NCBI RefSeq assembly: GCF_051488665.1 | Contig: NZ_JBPSEG010000003.1 | Span: forward strand, 62,001 to 126,000 | Length of the DNA stretch: 64,000 bases | Direction of reading: 5' to 3' | From: Melioribacter sp051488665 | GTDB taxonomy: Bacteria; Bacteroidota; Ignavibacteria; Ignavibacteriales; Melioribacteraceae | Shown here: positions 42,063-51,382 of the stretch, piece after piece | Position numbering within the stretch: the stretch's first letter is position 1 | How the letters are laid out: each line of letters opens with the position of its first letter | Made by a program: the position numbers and the translations under genes | The notes under the pieces: generated by a model | The model's database searches: none | Told to the model about the DNA's origin: nothing | What the model saw: the letters and a program-made list of their open reading frames with translations, nothing else

Positions 42063-42959
42063 ATGAAACGTTATTTTCTTTTGGCGTTATCGCTCCTATT
42101 ATTTAACTGTTCCGACGATTTAAAAGAAAAAGGTTCGCCCGAATATATAAGCCAAATCAAGGATTGGCACAAGAAGCGAATCGAAAATCTTAAAAAAGAA
42201 AACGGATGGTTAAACTTAGCGGGGCTCTATTGGCTTAAAGAAGGGGAAAACAGTTTCGGCAGCGACCCGTCGAATGACATTGTCTTTCCGCCAGAAGCGC
42301 CCGCTTTCATCGGATATTTTATACTGAGCGATTCAACCGTTAATGTAAGGATAAACGATAACATCGAGGTATATGAAAACGGAATTCCAGTTAAAGAAAA
42401 ATTTATGCGCAGCGATATCGAAGACAGCACAACGGTTTTGCAGTACGGAAGATTCAAATGGTTTGCGATTAAACGCGGCAATTTATACGGCATAAGATTG
42501 AGAGACCTCGAAAGTCCTTTATTGAAAAATTTCGAAGGGATCGACACTTATCCCGTCAACAGCGACTGGAGAATTGAAGCCAAGTTCGAGCCGTATAATC
42601 CTCCTAAGAAAATAAAGATACCGACAATTATCGGAACCGTAGAAGAAGAGAATTCCCCGGGCGCATTGGTTTTCGAAAAAGACGGCAACACTTACAGATT
42701 AGACGCTATTGACGCAGGCGAAAGATTGTTCATTGTATTTGCGGACAAAACCAGCGGAGTCGAAACTTACGGCGCCGGCAGATTTCTTTATACCGACAAG
42801 CCGGATTCCGGCGGTACGGTAATCATCGACTTCAATATGGCATACAATCCTCCCTGCGCATTTACCCGATACGCTACCTGTCCATTGCCTCCGAAGCAAA
42901 ATTATTTGAAGCTAAAAATTACGGCGGGTGAAAAGAACTACGGGGAGCTGCATCATTAA
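42063..42959 (+). CDS. DUF1684 lipoprotein
   Basis: The 298-residue product begins with a lipoprotein-like signal (L-L-L-F-N-C at about 12-17). The DUF1684 fold follows: W-L-N-L-A-G-L-Y-W-L, G-S-D-P-S-N-D-I, then K-R-G-N-L-Y-G-I-R-L-R-D, and the C-terminal F-N-M-A-Y-N-P-P-C-A-F-T-R-Y-A-T-C-P-L-P-P. The biochemical function of this family is unknown. It directly abuts a histidine kinase gene, so it may be co-transcribed with that two-component pair. Confidence 0.86.
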   Translation: MKRYFLLALSLLLFNCSDDLKEKGSPEYISQIKDWHKKRIENLKKENGWLNLAGLYWLKEGENSFGSDPSNDIVFPPEAPAFIGYFILSDSTVNVRINDNIEVYENGIPVKEKFMRSDIEDSTTVLQYGRFKWFAIKRGNLYGIRLRDLESPLLKNFEGIDTYPVNSDWRIEAKFEPYNPPKKIKIPTIIGTVEEENSPGALVFEKDGNTYRLDAIDAGERLFIVFADKTSGVETYGAGRFLYTDKPDSGGTVIIDFNMAYNPPCAFTRYATCPLPPKQNYLKLKITAGEKNYGELHH

Positions 42960-43637
42960 ATGAGCAAAAAGGAATCAAATAATAATTACATTGAAATGGT
43001 TACGCATCAGCTGAGGACGCCGTTGTCTACGGTTCAGAGTTCGATAGACCTGCTCGAGTTGTACATTCGGAAGGGCAACAAAGCGCGCCAGCTGCAAATA
43101 TTAAACAAAGTCAGAAAAGGACTGAGTGAATTAAGAAAGATTATTGACCAATCCACTTTGCTCTATAAATCCGAGACAAAAAAAGTTGACGTAATTAAAA
43201 AGAAAATTTACGTACGCGAACTGATAAACGACGTTATCGAAAGCGTAATAACGGATGCATCCGACAAACATTTTATCAATGTCGATATAGAAAAAGCTGC
43301 CGAGACTGTTGATGCCGACGAATTTATCCTAAAAGAAATTTTACTGAACCTTCTAACGAATTCGATAAAATATTCTCCGGAAGGAGGTCAAATTAAAATT
43401 ACCGCTTCCATGCGAGGGAATAAAGCGGTACTGTCAGTCAAAGACGAAGGGATTGGAATACCATCTTCCGACTTAGACAGAATTTTCGAGCCGTTTTACA
43501 GATGCTCAAACGCCGCCGAGATTGAAGGAGAGGGACTGGGACTTTCGATCGTAAAGCAATTGGCAGGTCTATTGAACGCCGAAATCGAAATTGAAAGCGG
43601 AGTTAACAAAGGGACGGAATTCAAGGTGATTTTATAA
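42960..43637 (+). CDS. Soluble histidine kinase (HisKA + HATPase_c, no sensor domain)
   Basis: This 225-residue kinase begins almost directly with the HisKA domain, H16 in V-T-H-Q-L-R-T-P-L. The N box (L-L-T-N-S-I-K-Y-S-P), G1 (D-E-G-I-G-I) and G2 (G-E-G-L-G-L) are present. No input or membrane domain is visible, so it must be controlled by a partner. It overlaps the response regulator start by one base (TAATG) and follows the DUF1684 gene with no gap. Confidence 0.9.
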   Translation: MSKKESNNNYIEMVTHQLRTPLSTVQSSIDLLELYIRKGNKARQLQILNKVRKGLSELRKIIDQSTLLYKSETKKVDVIKKKIYVRELINDVIESVITDASDKHFINVDIEKAAETVDADEFILKEILLNLLTNSIKYSPEGGQIKITASMRGNKAVLSVKDEGIGIPSSDLDRIFEPFYRCSNAAEIEGEGLGLSIVKQLAGLLNAEIEIESGVNKGTEFKVIL

Positions 43638-44401
43638 TGAAGAAGGTTTTAATAATCGAAGACAACAAAGATTTAGCCGAGAACATCGTATTGCTGTTGA
43701 AAGAATTCGGGTATGAAACTTTCTGCGCTTATAACGGCTCCGACGGCTTAAAAACTTTATTCAAGGTAAATCCCGACATAATATTATGCGACATAATGCT
43801 GCCCGATTTAAGCGGTTATAAAATTTTGTCGAGCATCAAAAAAATAGATAATATCGAACCTCCGATATTCATCTTTCTGACGGCAAAAGGCGAGCGGATT
43901 GACATCAGAAAAGGAATGGAACTAGGCGCCGACGACTATATTCCCAAACCGTTTACTTATACCGAGCTTCTAAACGCAATCAAAGCTCAATTGGACAAAA
44001 GAAATAAATTCTTAAAACTTCCCGGCAAAATAATCGACAACGGAGAGGAATCCGGCGAATTGCTTACGATGAAAGATTACATCTTCATAAACGACAGAAG
44101 GCATCCCGGTTTTTACAAAGTTCAGGATATCACATGCATTATAAGCATGAAGGATTACACCAAAGTAAATATCAGCGACGGCAGGACGTTTTTGATGCGC
44201 AAGTCGATGAAAGACTGGGAAGCTCAATTACCGAAGAATAAATTTGTAAGAATACATCGTCAAACGATAGTCAATATCGATTTTGTAGAATCGGTCAAAA
44301 AGAGCAGCAGCAACAGATACACAATTAAAATAAAGGGAGGCGACAAAGAGTTCGACGTCAGCCAACGTTCCGTTAAAAAAATCAAACAATTTTCCGTCTA
44401 A
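43637..44401 (+). CDS. Response regulator with LytTR DNA-binding domain
   Basis: The 254-residue product has a receiver domain (1-120; E8, D9 and phosphoacceptor D52 in I-L-C-D-I-M-L-P, K near 105) and a LytTR domain (about 155-254: K-D-Y-T-K-V, L-P-K-N-K-F-V-R-I-H-R-Q-T-I-V-N, and the C-terminal strand). LytTR regulators usually pair with LytS-type kinases; here the partner is a plain HisKA kinase encoded just upstream. Targets are unknown. Confidence 0.92.
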   Translation: MKKVLIIEDNKDLAENIVLLLKEFGYETFCAYNGSDGLKTLFKVNPDIILCDIMLPDLSGYKILSSIKKIDNIEPPIFIFLTAKGERIDIRKGMELGADDYIPKPFTYTELLNAIKAQLDKRNKFLKLPGKIIDNGEESGELLTMKDYIFINDRRHPGFYKVQDITCIISMKDYTKVNISDGRTFLMRKSMKDWEAQLPKNKFVRIHRQTIVNIDFVESVKKSSSNRYTIKIKGGDKEFDVSQRSVKKIKQFSV

Positions 44402-44492
44402 TTATTATCGTTAGTCGATTTATTTTATCGCTCGTCTACAACCTCTTATTTCCTCCCGCTATTAAGGCTATTTTTGTTGTGCACCCTCTGAG

Positions 44493-44541
44493 AAGTGGAA
44501 TCGAAAAGAATTAAAGGAACAACAACATTTCGATTCCACTT
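44493..44541. other. Perfect 14-bp inverted repeat upstream of PAS kinase gene
   Basis: AAGTGGAATCGAAA (44493-44506) is exactly complementary to TTTCGATTCCACTT (44528-44541), with a 21-base loop. It lies 91 bases after the LytTR regulator stop and 56 bases before the next gene. It could be an mRNA 3' hairpin, a protein-binding site or a leader structure. The T run needed for a standard terminator is weak. Confidence 0.65.
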
Positions 44542-44597
44542 AATTTTAAAGTCTAACAAAACCCAGCCGAAGGAATATAGATGAAAGGGCACAAGAA

Positions 44598-46136
44598 TTG
44601 GACTCGACCAAAACTAACAGAACCATTTACGACGAATCGGTTTTCCCGCACGACCATATAAAACGCGAAAGCCTTTTCAAAATCATCACGGAATTTTCAA
44701 TCGACTGGATTTACTGGCTGGATCCGCACAATAAACTGATTTACAGTTCGCCCTCCTGCCGCTACATTACGGGTTATTCCAAAGAGGAATTCTTTTCCGA
44801 CCAGTCGTTATTAATCAAGATAATCGCCCCGGAAGACAAGAGCAGATTTATTTCTCATACACGCGATGTATTAAGAGGGAAAATTTTTTGTTCCGAAGAA
44901 TTCAGAATAATTACCAAGAGCGGACAAACCAGATGGATTGCCCACAATTGCCAGGCGGTTTACGACGACAACAACAAATACATCGGCAGGTACATCAGCA
45001 ACCGCGACATTACCGACATAAAAAAAGCGCATGAAGAAGTGCGCACCAAAGACAAGCAATTAACCGACATTTATAACGAAGTAAGAGTCGGTTGTTGCAG
45101 GATATCGCCAGAGGGTAAATTGATCTCGATAAACAACAGCTTGCGCGATATTCTCGGCTACAATACCGAAGAAGAAATCGACAAAGATAATTTCGAAAAG
45201 AATACGTTTCTGAATATTGAAGAACATAATAATTATAAGCAAAAAGCCGCCGCCTTAAGCGTTCTCAAAAACATTTCTACAGCCTGCATCAGCAAAGAAG
45301 GAAACATTTTGCACTTCCAGGAAACAATCACTCCCGTCAAAGACAACGAGGGAAACGTTGTTTACTTTGAAATTAATTTGCACGACGTCACCAAACAAAG
45401 AGAAGCCGAGTTGAGTCTACTGGAGACCGAAGCGCAAAAGAAAAATTTAGAGAAATTAAAAACGGAATTTCTTGCCACAATTTCTCACGAAATACGCACT
45501 CCCATAAACGTAATTTTAAATCTCATACAAATTCTCAAGTCAGATTTAGCCACGCTTGACGTACACAGCGAATTATTGGAAAGCGCGGCTATCATAGAAA
45601 CCGAAACGCGCAGAATACAACGAACCATCGAACTGATACTCGAAATGTCGCAGCTTGCTGCAAACAATTTCGAAGTTAGTCCGGAAAAAGTCGATTTATA
45701 TAATGCGATCAATGAAGTATACGACAAATATGTCAATGCGGCGCGCAGAAAAAACATTAAGCTAACGGTCATCAACGAATCGGATTCGCCCATAGTCTAC
45801 GCCGACAAATACAGCTGCGTTCAAATATTCACGCAATTAATCGACAACGCAATCAAGTATACCTCTCAGGGAGAAGCGGTCGTGTTAATTACCGAGAAAT
45901 CCGGCAAGGTTATTGTCGAAGTTAAAGATACAGGCGTTGGAATTAAAAAGGAATATATCCCTTATTTGTTTTCGACTTTTTCGCAGGAAGACAACAGTTA
46001 TTCCCGGATGTTCGAGGGCACCGGGCTCGGACTTGCAGTCGTTAAAAAACATTGCGATTTGAACAACGCGTTAATAGAAGTTGAAAGCGAGAAAAACAAA
46101 GGCGCGGTCTTCAGGGTAATTTTCGACAAGGCGTAA
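44598..46136 (+). CDS. PAS-PAS sensor histidine kinase (TTG start)
   Basis: The 512-residue protein has no membrane helix. Two PAS/PAC units cover about 24-143 and 155-268, then HisKA with H297 in I-S-H-E-I-R-T-P, and HATPase_c (Q-L-I-D-N-A-I-K-Y, D-T-G-V-G-I, G-T-G-L-G-L). The start is a TTG with AAAGGG eight bases upstream; the nearby ATG at 44581 is out of frame. It lies downstream of the LytTR system but separated by a hairpin, so it may be its own unit. No regulator is adjacent on its far side. Confidence 0.88.
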   Translation: MDSTKTNRTIYDESVFPHDHIKRESLFKIITEFSIDWIYWLDPHNKLIYSSPSCRYITGYSKEEFFSDQSLLIKIIAPEDKSRFISHTRDVLRGKIFCSEEFRIITKSGQTRWIAHNCQAVYDDNNKYIGRYISNRDITDIKKAHEEVRTKDKQLTDIYNEVRVGCCRISPEGKLISINNSLRDILGYNTEEEIDKDNFEKNTFLNIEEHNNYKQKAAALSVLKNISTACISKEGNILHFQETITPVKDNEGNVVYFEINLHDVTKQREAELSLLETEAQKKNLEKLKTEFLATISHEIRTPINVILNLIQILKSDLATLDVHSELLESAAIIETETRRIQRTIELILEMSQLAANNFEVSPEKVDLYNAINEVYDKYVNAARRKNIKLTVINESDSPIVYADKYSCVQIFTQLIDNAIKYTSQGEAVVLITEKSGKVIVEVKDTGVGIKKEYIPYLFSTFSQEDNSYSRMFEGTGLGLAVVKKHCDLNNALIEVESEKNKGAVFRVIFDKA

Positions 46137-46142
46137 AAATCA

Positions 46143-48548
46143 TCAGAATATAAAAGAATTCAAGCCTATAACAAAATTGTTTCCGTCCCGATGATTTAGT
46201 TTCCAGGTGAATTCCAGAACAAAAGGACTCATCAAATGACCGATTCCGAATCCCGCTTCGACAAACGGACTTGCAAACAATTTAGGTTCGGAGGGTATAA
46301 TAGCCCGGCTCTTTTCGGACAGATCGATTAATGCCGCATTCATATGAATCGTAAATATTAATTTCGAATTCTTCATAAAAGGAATCATATCGAATAATTC
46401 GTCTTTAAAATCATGTTCCGTATAGATTGCCAGGGATTTGTCTCCGTATACCTCGCTCGGTCTGATTGTTCTGAAAGCGAATGATTTTCCCGCAGAATTA
46501 ATGTTGCCTGAGAGAGCGTTTAACATTTGAACGGGAACCGCGCCGTTCGATAAAAAAGCTTCCGCTACAAATTGAAACTCAGCGGCTCCGAATGTTCCCG
46601 CCCCTCCTTTCAATGTAAGTTTGTATGTATTAAACGGCAGCGAACTTTTAAGCAAATCTTTACTACTGTGAAATATTTCTCCGCTTAAGGTAATATAGCC
46701 GTTGTCGTTGTTAATTCTTCTTCTTGTATAACCGTCTTCAATGTATTTTCTGAAATCGAAGCCGATTCCCAGAGAAAATCCGTTTATATTTCCGTCGTAG
46801 ATTTGTTTATTCGCGCTGAATTTCCTATCGCGGTAAAAAAAGGAAAAATCGGAATTATTAACCGCGCTTTTATCCTTGCGAAGGACAATTCCTCCGCTGA
46901 TGTTTATAAATGGCAGAATGTCGCCGCCGAGATACAATTCTATTCCTTTTGAATAATAATAGTCCATAAAATCATATTTGTAAAAAAGGCTCGAAAAAGT
47001 AGAGGTAAATTTGCTGTACGAAATGGCTTCGCCGAAAAGCTCATACAATTTGTCATATAAATTGACTTTGACAAAGCCCGTTCTGTAAGCGCCGAATTTA
47101 TATTCGGCTGAAATTCCGGCATTTATCCTTTTATCATTAAAGCCATAAGAGATTTCAAATTCGGAGTTGAGTCTTCTGTTTAATGCTTTTTCCGACATAA
47201 CATTAAAACTTATCAAATGCCCCGATACTTTGTTAAAGCTATAAAAAGTCAGAGGACCGTTTACGCTCAAATTTTTCGATATTTCCAGACGCGGCGACAG
47301 CAAAGAAAAATTATCCCAAAAAGTTTTTTCGATTGTATTCAGACTGTCGATTCTTTCGTATGCCTGCAATTCGGGGACCGAATAAGGTATGGTTTGAACC
47401 GAAAGCCAATAGAGGGAATCTCTGGCGTCGGCTTCGGGCAGTACTTTTATTGCGGCATAATCGAATTCCGTTTCGAGACCGTCGTTAATGCGGTAATCAA
47501 ACAAAATCGTATATACATCGAAAGCGAACTTAATAGTATTGAATATATTGCCGCTTACCGACAGGCGATAATCTACCGGCATATAAACGCCGCCGTAAGG
47601 ATAGAATTGCTGCGATACCGAAATGCTGTCGAGAAATCCGCCCGGCAATCCCGCTCTGTTTACATAAACGTCAAATCCGGCCAGAGCGAAGGTCTTGTCT
47701 GCAATATAGAGCGTTCCGGCAAAACCTTTGTCCGTTGTATCTTTCGGTTCAAAAGCTACTTTGAATATCGCTTTGCCGTCTCTTGTTAGCGTATCGGTAA
47801 TTATGTAGTAATAATAGTCGAGAGCGTCGTCAGCTACGGGGCTTTTGAGAGGGCGGTTAAAAAAATCGATTTCATCTTCATAAAAGTCTTTTAACAGCCT
47901 GCCGCCCGTAATAATATTTATATCGGCAGGAGTATTTGCCGTCTGTTTTCTGGCTAATATAATTTCTTTAAAATCGTCCGGTTTACGGAAATATCCTTTG
48001 CTTTCGTTTTCGATTATCCCGTTAATCTTCACGTCGTCCGAATCATTATCCGTACTTATTTCAAGACTTTTATCCGTCGCTTCGATTTCCTGATTGGTTT
48101 TAATCAGTATTTTCGTAAATGCATGATATTCATATTCGTTAAGCTTCCGGTTCCTAATTTTTTTGTAATCGATAGCTTTAGCCAACAATGCTTCGGCGGG
48201 ATTTTCACCGGGCAGAACCGTTACCTGTTCCAGAACTACCGAAGTTCCGGTTAACTTAAAATTAACGGTAGTATCTTTACTCAAATCGATAAAAGTCGTA
48301 TCGGATTTATAACCGATAAATGAGGCAATAAATTTGTATTTACCTTTCTCAAGCTTCAGGGAATAGAATCCTTCTTGATTAGCGGAAGCTCCTTTCATTG
48401 CCCCTTCTATTCTCAAATTGGCGTACGGCAGAGCATTCCCCGAGTCGTCTGTTATTTTCCCCGTTATATTGTATTTTTGGGAATATATACTCGCCGGAAT
48501 TATAAGCAGAGACAAAAAAATTAATTTTTTCATACCCTCGCGTTTCAT
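46143..48548 (-). CDS. DUF5686 outer-membrane protein with carboxypeptidase-regulatory-like domain
   Basis: The 801-residue protein carries a signal peptide (best from the second Met at residue 6: K-K-L-I-F-L-S-L-L). An N-terminal carboxypeptidase-regulatory-like beta domain (about 26-112, I-T-G-K-I-T-D-D-S-G-N-A-L-P-Y-A-N) follows, then a conserved linker (A-K-A-I-D-Y-K-K-I-R-N), and a large C-terminal barrel ending N-S-F-I-F. This layout is the DUF5686 family of Bacteroidetes, an uncharacterised TonB-receptor-like barrel group. A role in surface binding or uptake is only a guess. Confidence 0.85.
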   Translation of the reverse strand: MKREGMKKLIFLSLLIIPASIYSQKYNITGKITDDSGNALPYANLRIEGAMKGASANQEGFYSLKLEKGKYKFIASFIGYKSDTTFIDLSKDTTVNFKLTGTSVVLEQVTVLPGENPAEALLAKAIDYKKIRNRKLNEYEYHAFTKILIKTNQEIEATDKSLEISTDNDSDDVKINGIIENESKGYFRKPDDFKEIILARKQTANTPADINIITGGRLLKDFYEDEIDFFNRPLKSPVADDALDYYYYIITDTLTRDGKAIFKVAFEPKDTTDKGFAGTLYIADKTFALAGFDVYVNRAGLPGGFLDSISVSQQFYPYGGVYMPVDYRLSVSGNIFNTIKFAFDVYTILFDYRINDGLETEFDYAAIKVLPEADARDSLYWLSVQTIPYSVPELQAYERIDSLNTIEKTFWDNFSLLSPRLEISKNLSVNGPLTFYSFNKVSGHLISFNVMSEKALNRRLNSEFEISYGFNDKRINAGISAEYKFGAYRTGFVKVNLYDKLYELFGEAISYSKFTSTFSSLFYKYDFMDYYYSKGIELYLGGDILPFINISGGIVLRKDKSAVNNSDFSFFYRDRKFSANKQIYDGNINGFSLGIGFDFRKYIEDGYTRRRINNDNGYITLSGEIFHSSKDLLKSSLPFNTYKLTLKGGAGTFGAAEFQFVAEAFLSNGAVPVQMLNALSGNINSAGKSFAFRTIRPSEVYGDKSLAIYTEHDFKDELFDMIPFMKNSKLIFTIHMNAALIDLSEKSRAIIPSEPKLFASPFVEAGFGIGHLMSPFVLEFTWKLNHRDGNNFVIGLNSFIF

Positions 48549-48600
48549 ATCTTAAACAGTAAAATAGTTTTGTAAATAAAATATACAAAGGTACGAAAAT

Positions 48601-49503
48601 ATGAAAGACAAAGCAGTCATAGCCGGGGGCTCCGGATTAATAGGGAAAGCTCTAACCCGTTATCTGAAAAGCGAAGGATACAGAGTAATTGTATTAACCA
48701 GAAATATACCTAAAGAAAAGAGTGGAGATATTGAGTATATAATCTGGGATTACCGAGAACCGGGGGAATGGCTAAAATCTATCGAAGGATCGGAAGCGGT
48801 AATAAATCTGGCGGGAAAGAATTTGGCTTCAGGCAGATGGACTTCCGGAACTAAAACGGCAATACGCGAAAGCCGCGTGAACCTTACGCAAAATTTAGTT
48901 AAGTATTTCGACATGCTTGACGATAAGCCTTCATATTTTATATCCGCTTCAGCCGTGGGATATTACGGCAACGCTCCAAATCCCGTTGATGAAAATTCGC
49001 CGAGGGGAAAAGGATTTCTGGCGGAATTAACAGAAGATTGGGAAAAGTCCGCATTAGCCGCCGAGCAATCGGGAATTAAAACCGCATGTTTGAGGTTCGG
49101 AGCGGTATTAAGCATGGAAGGAGGCGCTTTGCCCAGAATAGTCGGTCCGGTTAAATATTTTGCAGGCGCAATACCCGGTTCAGGCAAACAGTATTTCCCG
49201 TGGATACATATTGATGACGCCGTAAGAATGATCCATTTTTTAATGCAAAAAAAATCAACGGGAATTTTTAACGCTGTTAGCCCCAATATTATTACAATCG
49301 AAGAACTGATAAAAACCGCCGGAGAAATTTTAAAGAGACCCGTTATTTTCCGTATTCCGGAATTTCCGATTCGAGCATTGTTGGGAGAAGCCTCCGAAAT
49401 AATATTGAAAGGAGCCGCGGTTAAACCCGAAAGAATTATTTCCGAAGGCTATGATTTCAAATTCAGAAAAATAAGGCAAGCGCTCGACGATCTGTTAAAA
49501 TGA
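48601..49503 (+). CDS. TIGR01777-family NAD-dependent epimerase (SDR39U1-like)
   Basis: This 300-residue extended SDR has the nucleotide-binding G9-S-G-L-I-G in A-G-G-S-G-L-I-G. N-L-A-G-K-N-L-A-S-G-R-W marks the TIGR01777 group, S-A-S-A-V-G-Y-Y-G carries the Tyr, and the C-terminal A-I-P-G-S-G-K-Q-Y-F-P-W-I-H-I-D-D is present. Biological substrate is unknown for the group. The stop lies one base before the end of the convergent gene. Confidence 0.88.
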   Translation: MKDKAVIAGGSGLIGKALTRYLKSEGYRVIVLTRNIPKEKSGDIEYIIWDYREPGEWLKSIEGSEAVINLAGKNLASGRWTSGTKTAIRESRVNLTQNLVKYFDMLDDKPSYFISASAVGYYGNAPNPVDENSPRGKGFLAELTEDWEKSALAAEQSGIKTACLRFGAVLSMEGGALPRIVGPVKYFAGAIPGSGKQYFPWIHIDDAVRMIHFLMQKKSTGIFNAVSPNIITIEELIKTAGEILKRPVIFRIPEFPIRALLGEASEIILKGAAVKPERIISEGYDFKFRKIRQALDDLLK

Positions 49504-50736
49504 TTATTCGAACCAGGATACAATTTCGAATCCGCCTGTGCCGGGAAATGCGGGGGGACTTAGCAACATCAACCGGTCGTCGTATTTGTATCTTTTATTA
49601 TATCCGTGAATAATGTATGTATTGCCCCACCAATCCGTAGTAAATTGTCCGACGGGACCTCTTGTATACTGAGTAATTCCACCGTATAATTTTATTGTGC
49701 CGCGAGGAGATCCGTGTTGATAATCTTCCACGGTAAAGGAGCCTCTTTCGGAGTAAATAGCTGCCTGTATTACAATGTCGTTGCTGTTCGGCGTATTGCT
49801 GGCAATTACGACGTCTCTTTTGGCTACCAGTCCGATTACATCGCTTGAATTCGGATTAGTTTCGGGATTATCGTAGCATACGATATCGTCTTCCAGAAAT
49901 ATTTTTCCTCTGTCGCTTCCGGTTCCGCTGACGCCCACTGTATACTGACCTTTAACCGTACCGCTTACATGAAGCTCCGCATTTTCGACGTAAATTACTC
50001 CGTTCGGTGCGAAAGTAGAGGCGAGTTCATAATTCCAGGGAGAGCTTGTGCTGTACCGGTACCTGACGCTGTCGCCTCTGAATTCGAGATAAACCTTGCT
50101 TTCGCCGCTTATTACTTTTCCGCCTGCAGCTGCGGCTGCTCCCACTCTGGCAACGCCGTCTTCCGGAATATCTTTATGTACTCCTGTTTCGAGTCCGCCG
50201 TAAAAATGAGGATTAGCGCTGTGTGAATATCTCACAACGCTTCCGTCTATGGTCACTTTACCGTAAAACACAGGTTCGTCGGCAACTCTCAATTGTCCGT
50301 TTGTGTGGAAAGGACCCCAAACCGTATCTCTTGTAGTCCACCAAATATTTGCTCCTTCCGTATCGGAAAAGTACGCGTACTTCGAAAAACTGCTCGGTTT
50401 TAATAAAATCCTAATTGTCGATGTCACTCCTCTATAATTCGCAACTGCGGTAATTTCTCTTAAATCCTGCGCCGCATCGATTGTAACCAGAGTGGCGTTA
50501 ATAGTACCGCCGTCGAAATTGTAATTAAAATTACCGTCGGGCAAGTCATTATTAAGGAACACTTTGTTTGCCACAATATTTACGCCTGCGGAAGCTATAT
50601 GGTGAGCTTTGGTTTCATAAAAGTAAGTTGCCATATTATCGACCGTGTCGGTTGACATCCGGTTGAAATTTCTTCCCGCAACCATGAAAACAAGACTGAA
50701 GCCGAGTACCAACAATATTGCAGCTTTGCCGCCCAT
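49504..50736 (-). CDS. PilX/GspK-like membrane-anchored protein (DUF4900 type)
   Basis: This 410-residue protein starts M-G-G then a hydrophobic helix (about 4-21), with the rest predicted outside the membrane. The middle has many beta strands (F-S-D-T-E-G, G-P-F-H-T-N-G-Q-L-R), as in the DUF4900 proteins that accompany type IV pilin-like genes. It is last of three co-oriented genes whose sizes and order match pilV-pilW-pilX or gspI-gspJ-gspK. It lacks a classical prepilin leader and Glu5, as is true of GspK. Assignment to a minor pilin role rests on layout and context. AAGGAG precedes the ATG. Confidence 0.65.
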   Translation of the reverse strand: MGGKAAILLVLGFSLVFMVAGRNFNRMSTDTVDNMATYFYETKAHHIASAGVNIVANKVFLNNDLPDGNFNYNFDGGTINATLVTIDAAQDLREITAVANYRGVTSTIRILLKPSSFSKYAYFSDTEGANIWWTTRDTVWGPFHTNGQLRVADEPVFYGKVTIDGSVVRYSHSANPHFYGGLETGVHKDIPEDGVARVGAAAAAGGKVISGESKVYLEFRGDSVRYRYSTSSPWNYELASTFAPNGVIYVENAELHVSGTVKGQYTVGVSGTGSDRGKIFLEDDIVCYDNPETNPNSSDVIGLVAKRDVVIASNTPNSNDIVIQAAIYSERGSFTVEDYQHGSPRGTIKLYGGITQYTRGPVGQFTTDWWGNTYIIHGYNKRYKYDDRLMLLSPPAFPGTGGFEIVSWFE

Positions 50737-50746
50737 TTAACTCCTT

Positions 50747-51379
50747 TTACCTGTTGCCCAAATTTCTTGCCGCCAATCTAATTTGGCGCCATATTACTCT
50801 TTTGTCGAACGAATAATCATTGCCGTATGCATACGGATTTTCCACGGCTATATCAATTTGAATTGTCGCTATACCCAAAGGCGGAGCAGGCGGAAAACTT
50901 GTAATTTCGTTTCCGAGCGCGTCGTAATAAGTAAGCTTGAATTTAGTAATTCCGAGGTTGGCGCCTTTGGGCGTTTCGTTGTTTACAACTCTGTAAAGTA
51001 TAACATCATTCGGGTTGGGAGTTTGCGACGTTAATGTATCGCCCGGATTGACATAGTAATAAATTACATCGGGCACTCCGTCTCCGAGGGGGTCGGCTGT
51101 TGTGACTATATCAGTTAAAAATTTTATGCCGTTGGAATCCGCATATAAAATCGCTTTTGTAGGATCCGGTATTTGTTTCCAGTCTTTGCAATATCCGATT
51201 TTTCTGAAGTCGTATTCGAGCAGTCTTACCACTTCCGTCAGATTTTGTTGTACAATTTTTTCGCCGCTGAAATTGTAATTATTTTCCACGGCTGCGTCGT
51301 TCATTCTGAAGAGTATCAACAGAAGCATTCCGCCTACTATCGTTGAACCCAATATGTCTAATAATGCGCTAAATCCCAT
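50747..51379 (-). CDS. PilW/GspJ-like minor pilin candidate
   Basis: The 210-residue product begins M-G-F-S-A-L-L-D-I-L-G followed by a hydrophobic helix to about residue 25 (G-G-M-L-L-L-I-L-F), then a hydrophilic region with a tail rich in beta strands. If the first two residues act as an ultra-short leader, the mature protein would start F-S-A-L-L-D, close to the F-T-L-I-E of pilins but with the acidic residue at +6. It sits between the other two pilin-like genes with 10 and 3 base gaps. Function inferred only from shape and context. Confidence 0.62.
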   Translation of the reverse strand: MGFSALLDILGSTIVGGMLLLILFRMNDAAVENNYNFSGEKIVQQNLTEVVRLLEYDFRKIGYCKDWKQIPDPTKAILYADSNGIKFLTDIVTTADPLGDGVPDVIYYYVNPGDTLTSQTPNPNDVILYRVVNNETPKGANLGITKFKLTYYDALGNEITSFPPAPPLGIATIQIDIAVENPYAYGNDYSFDKRVIWRQIRLAARNLGNR

Positions 51380-51382
51380 TTT

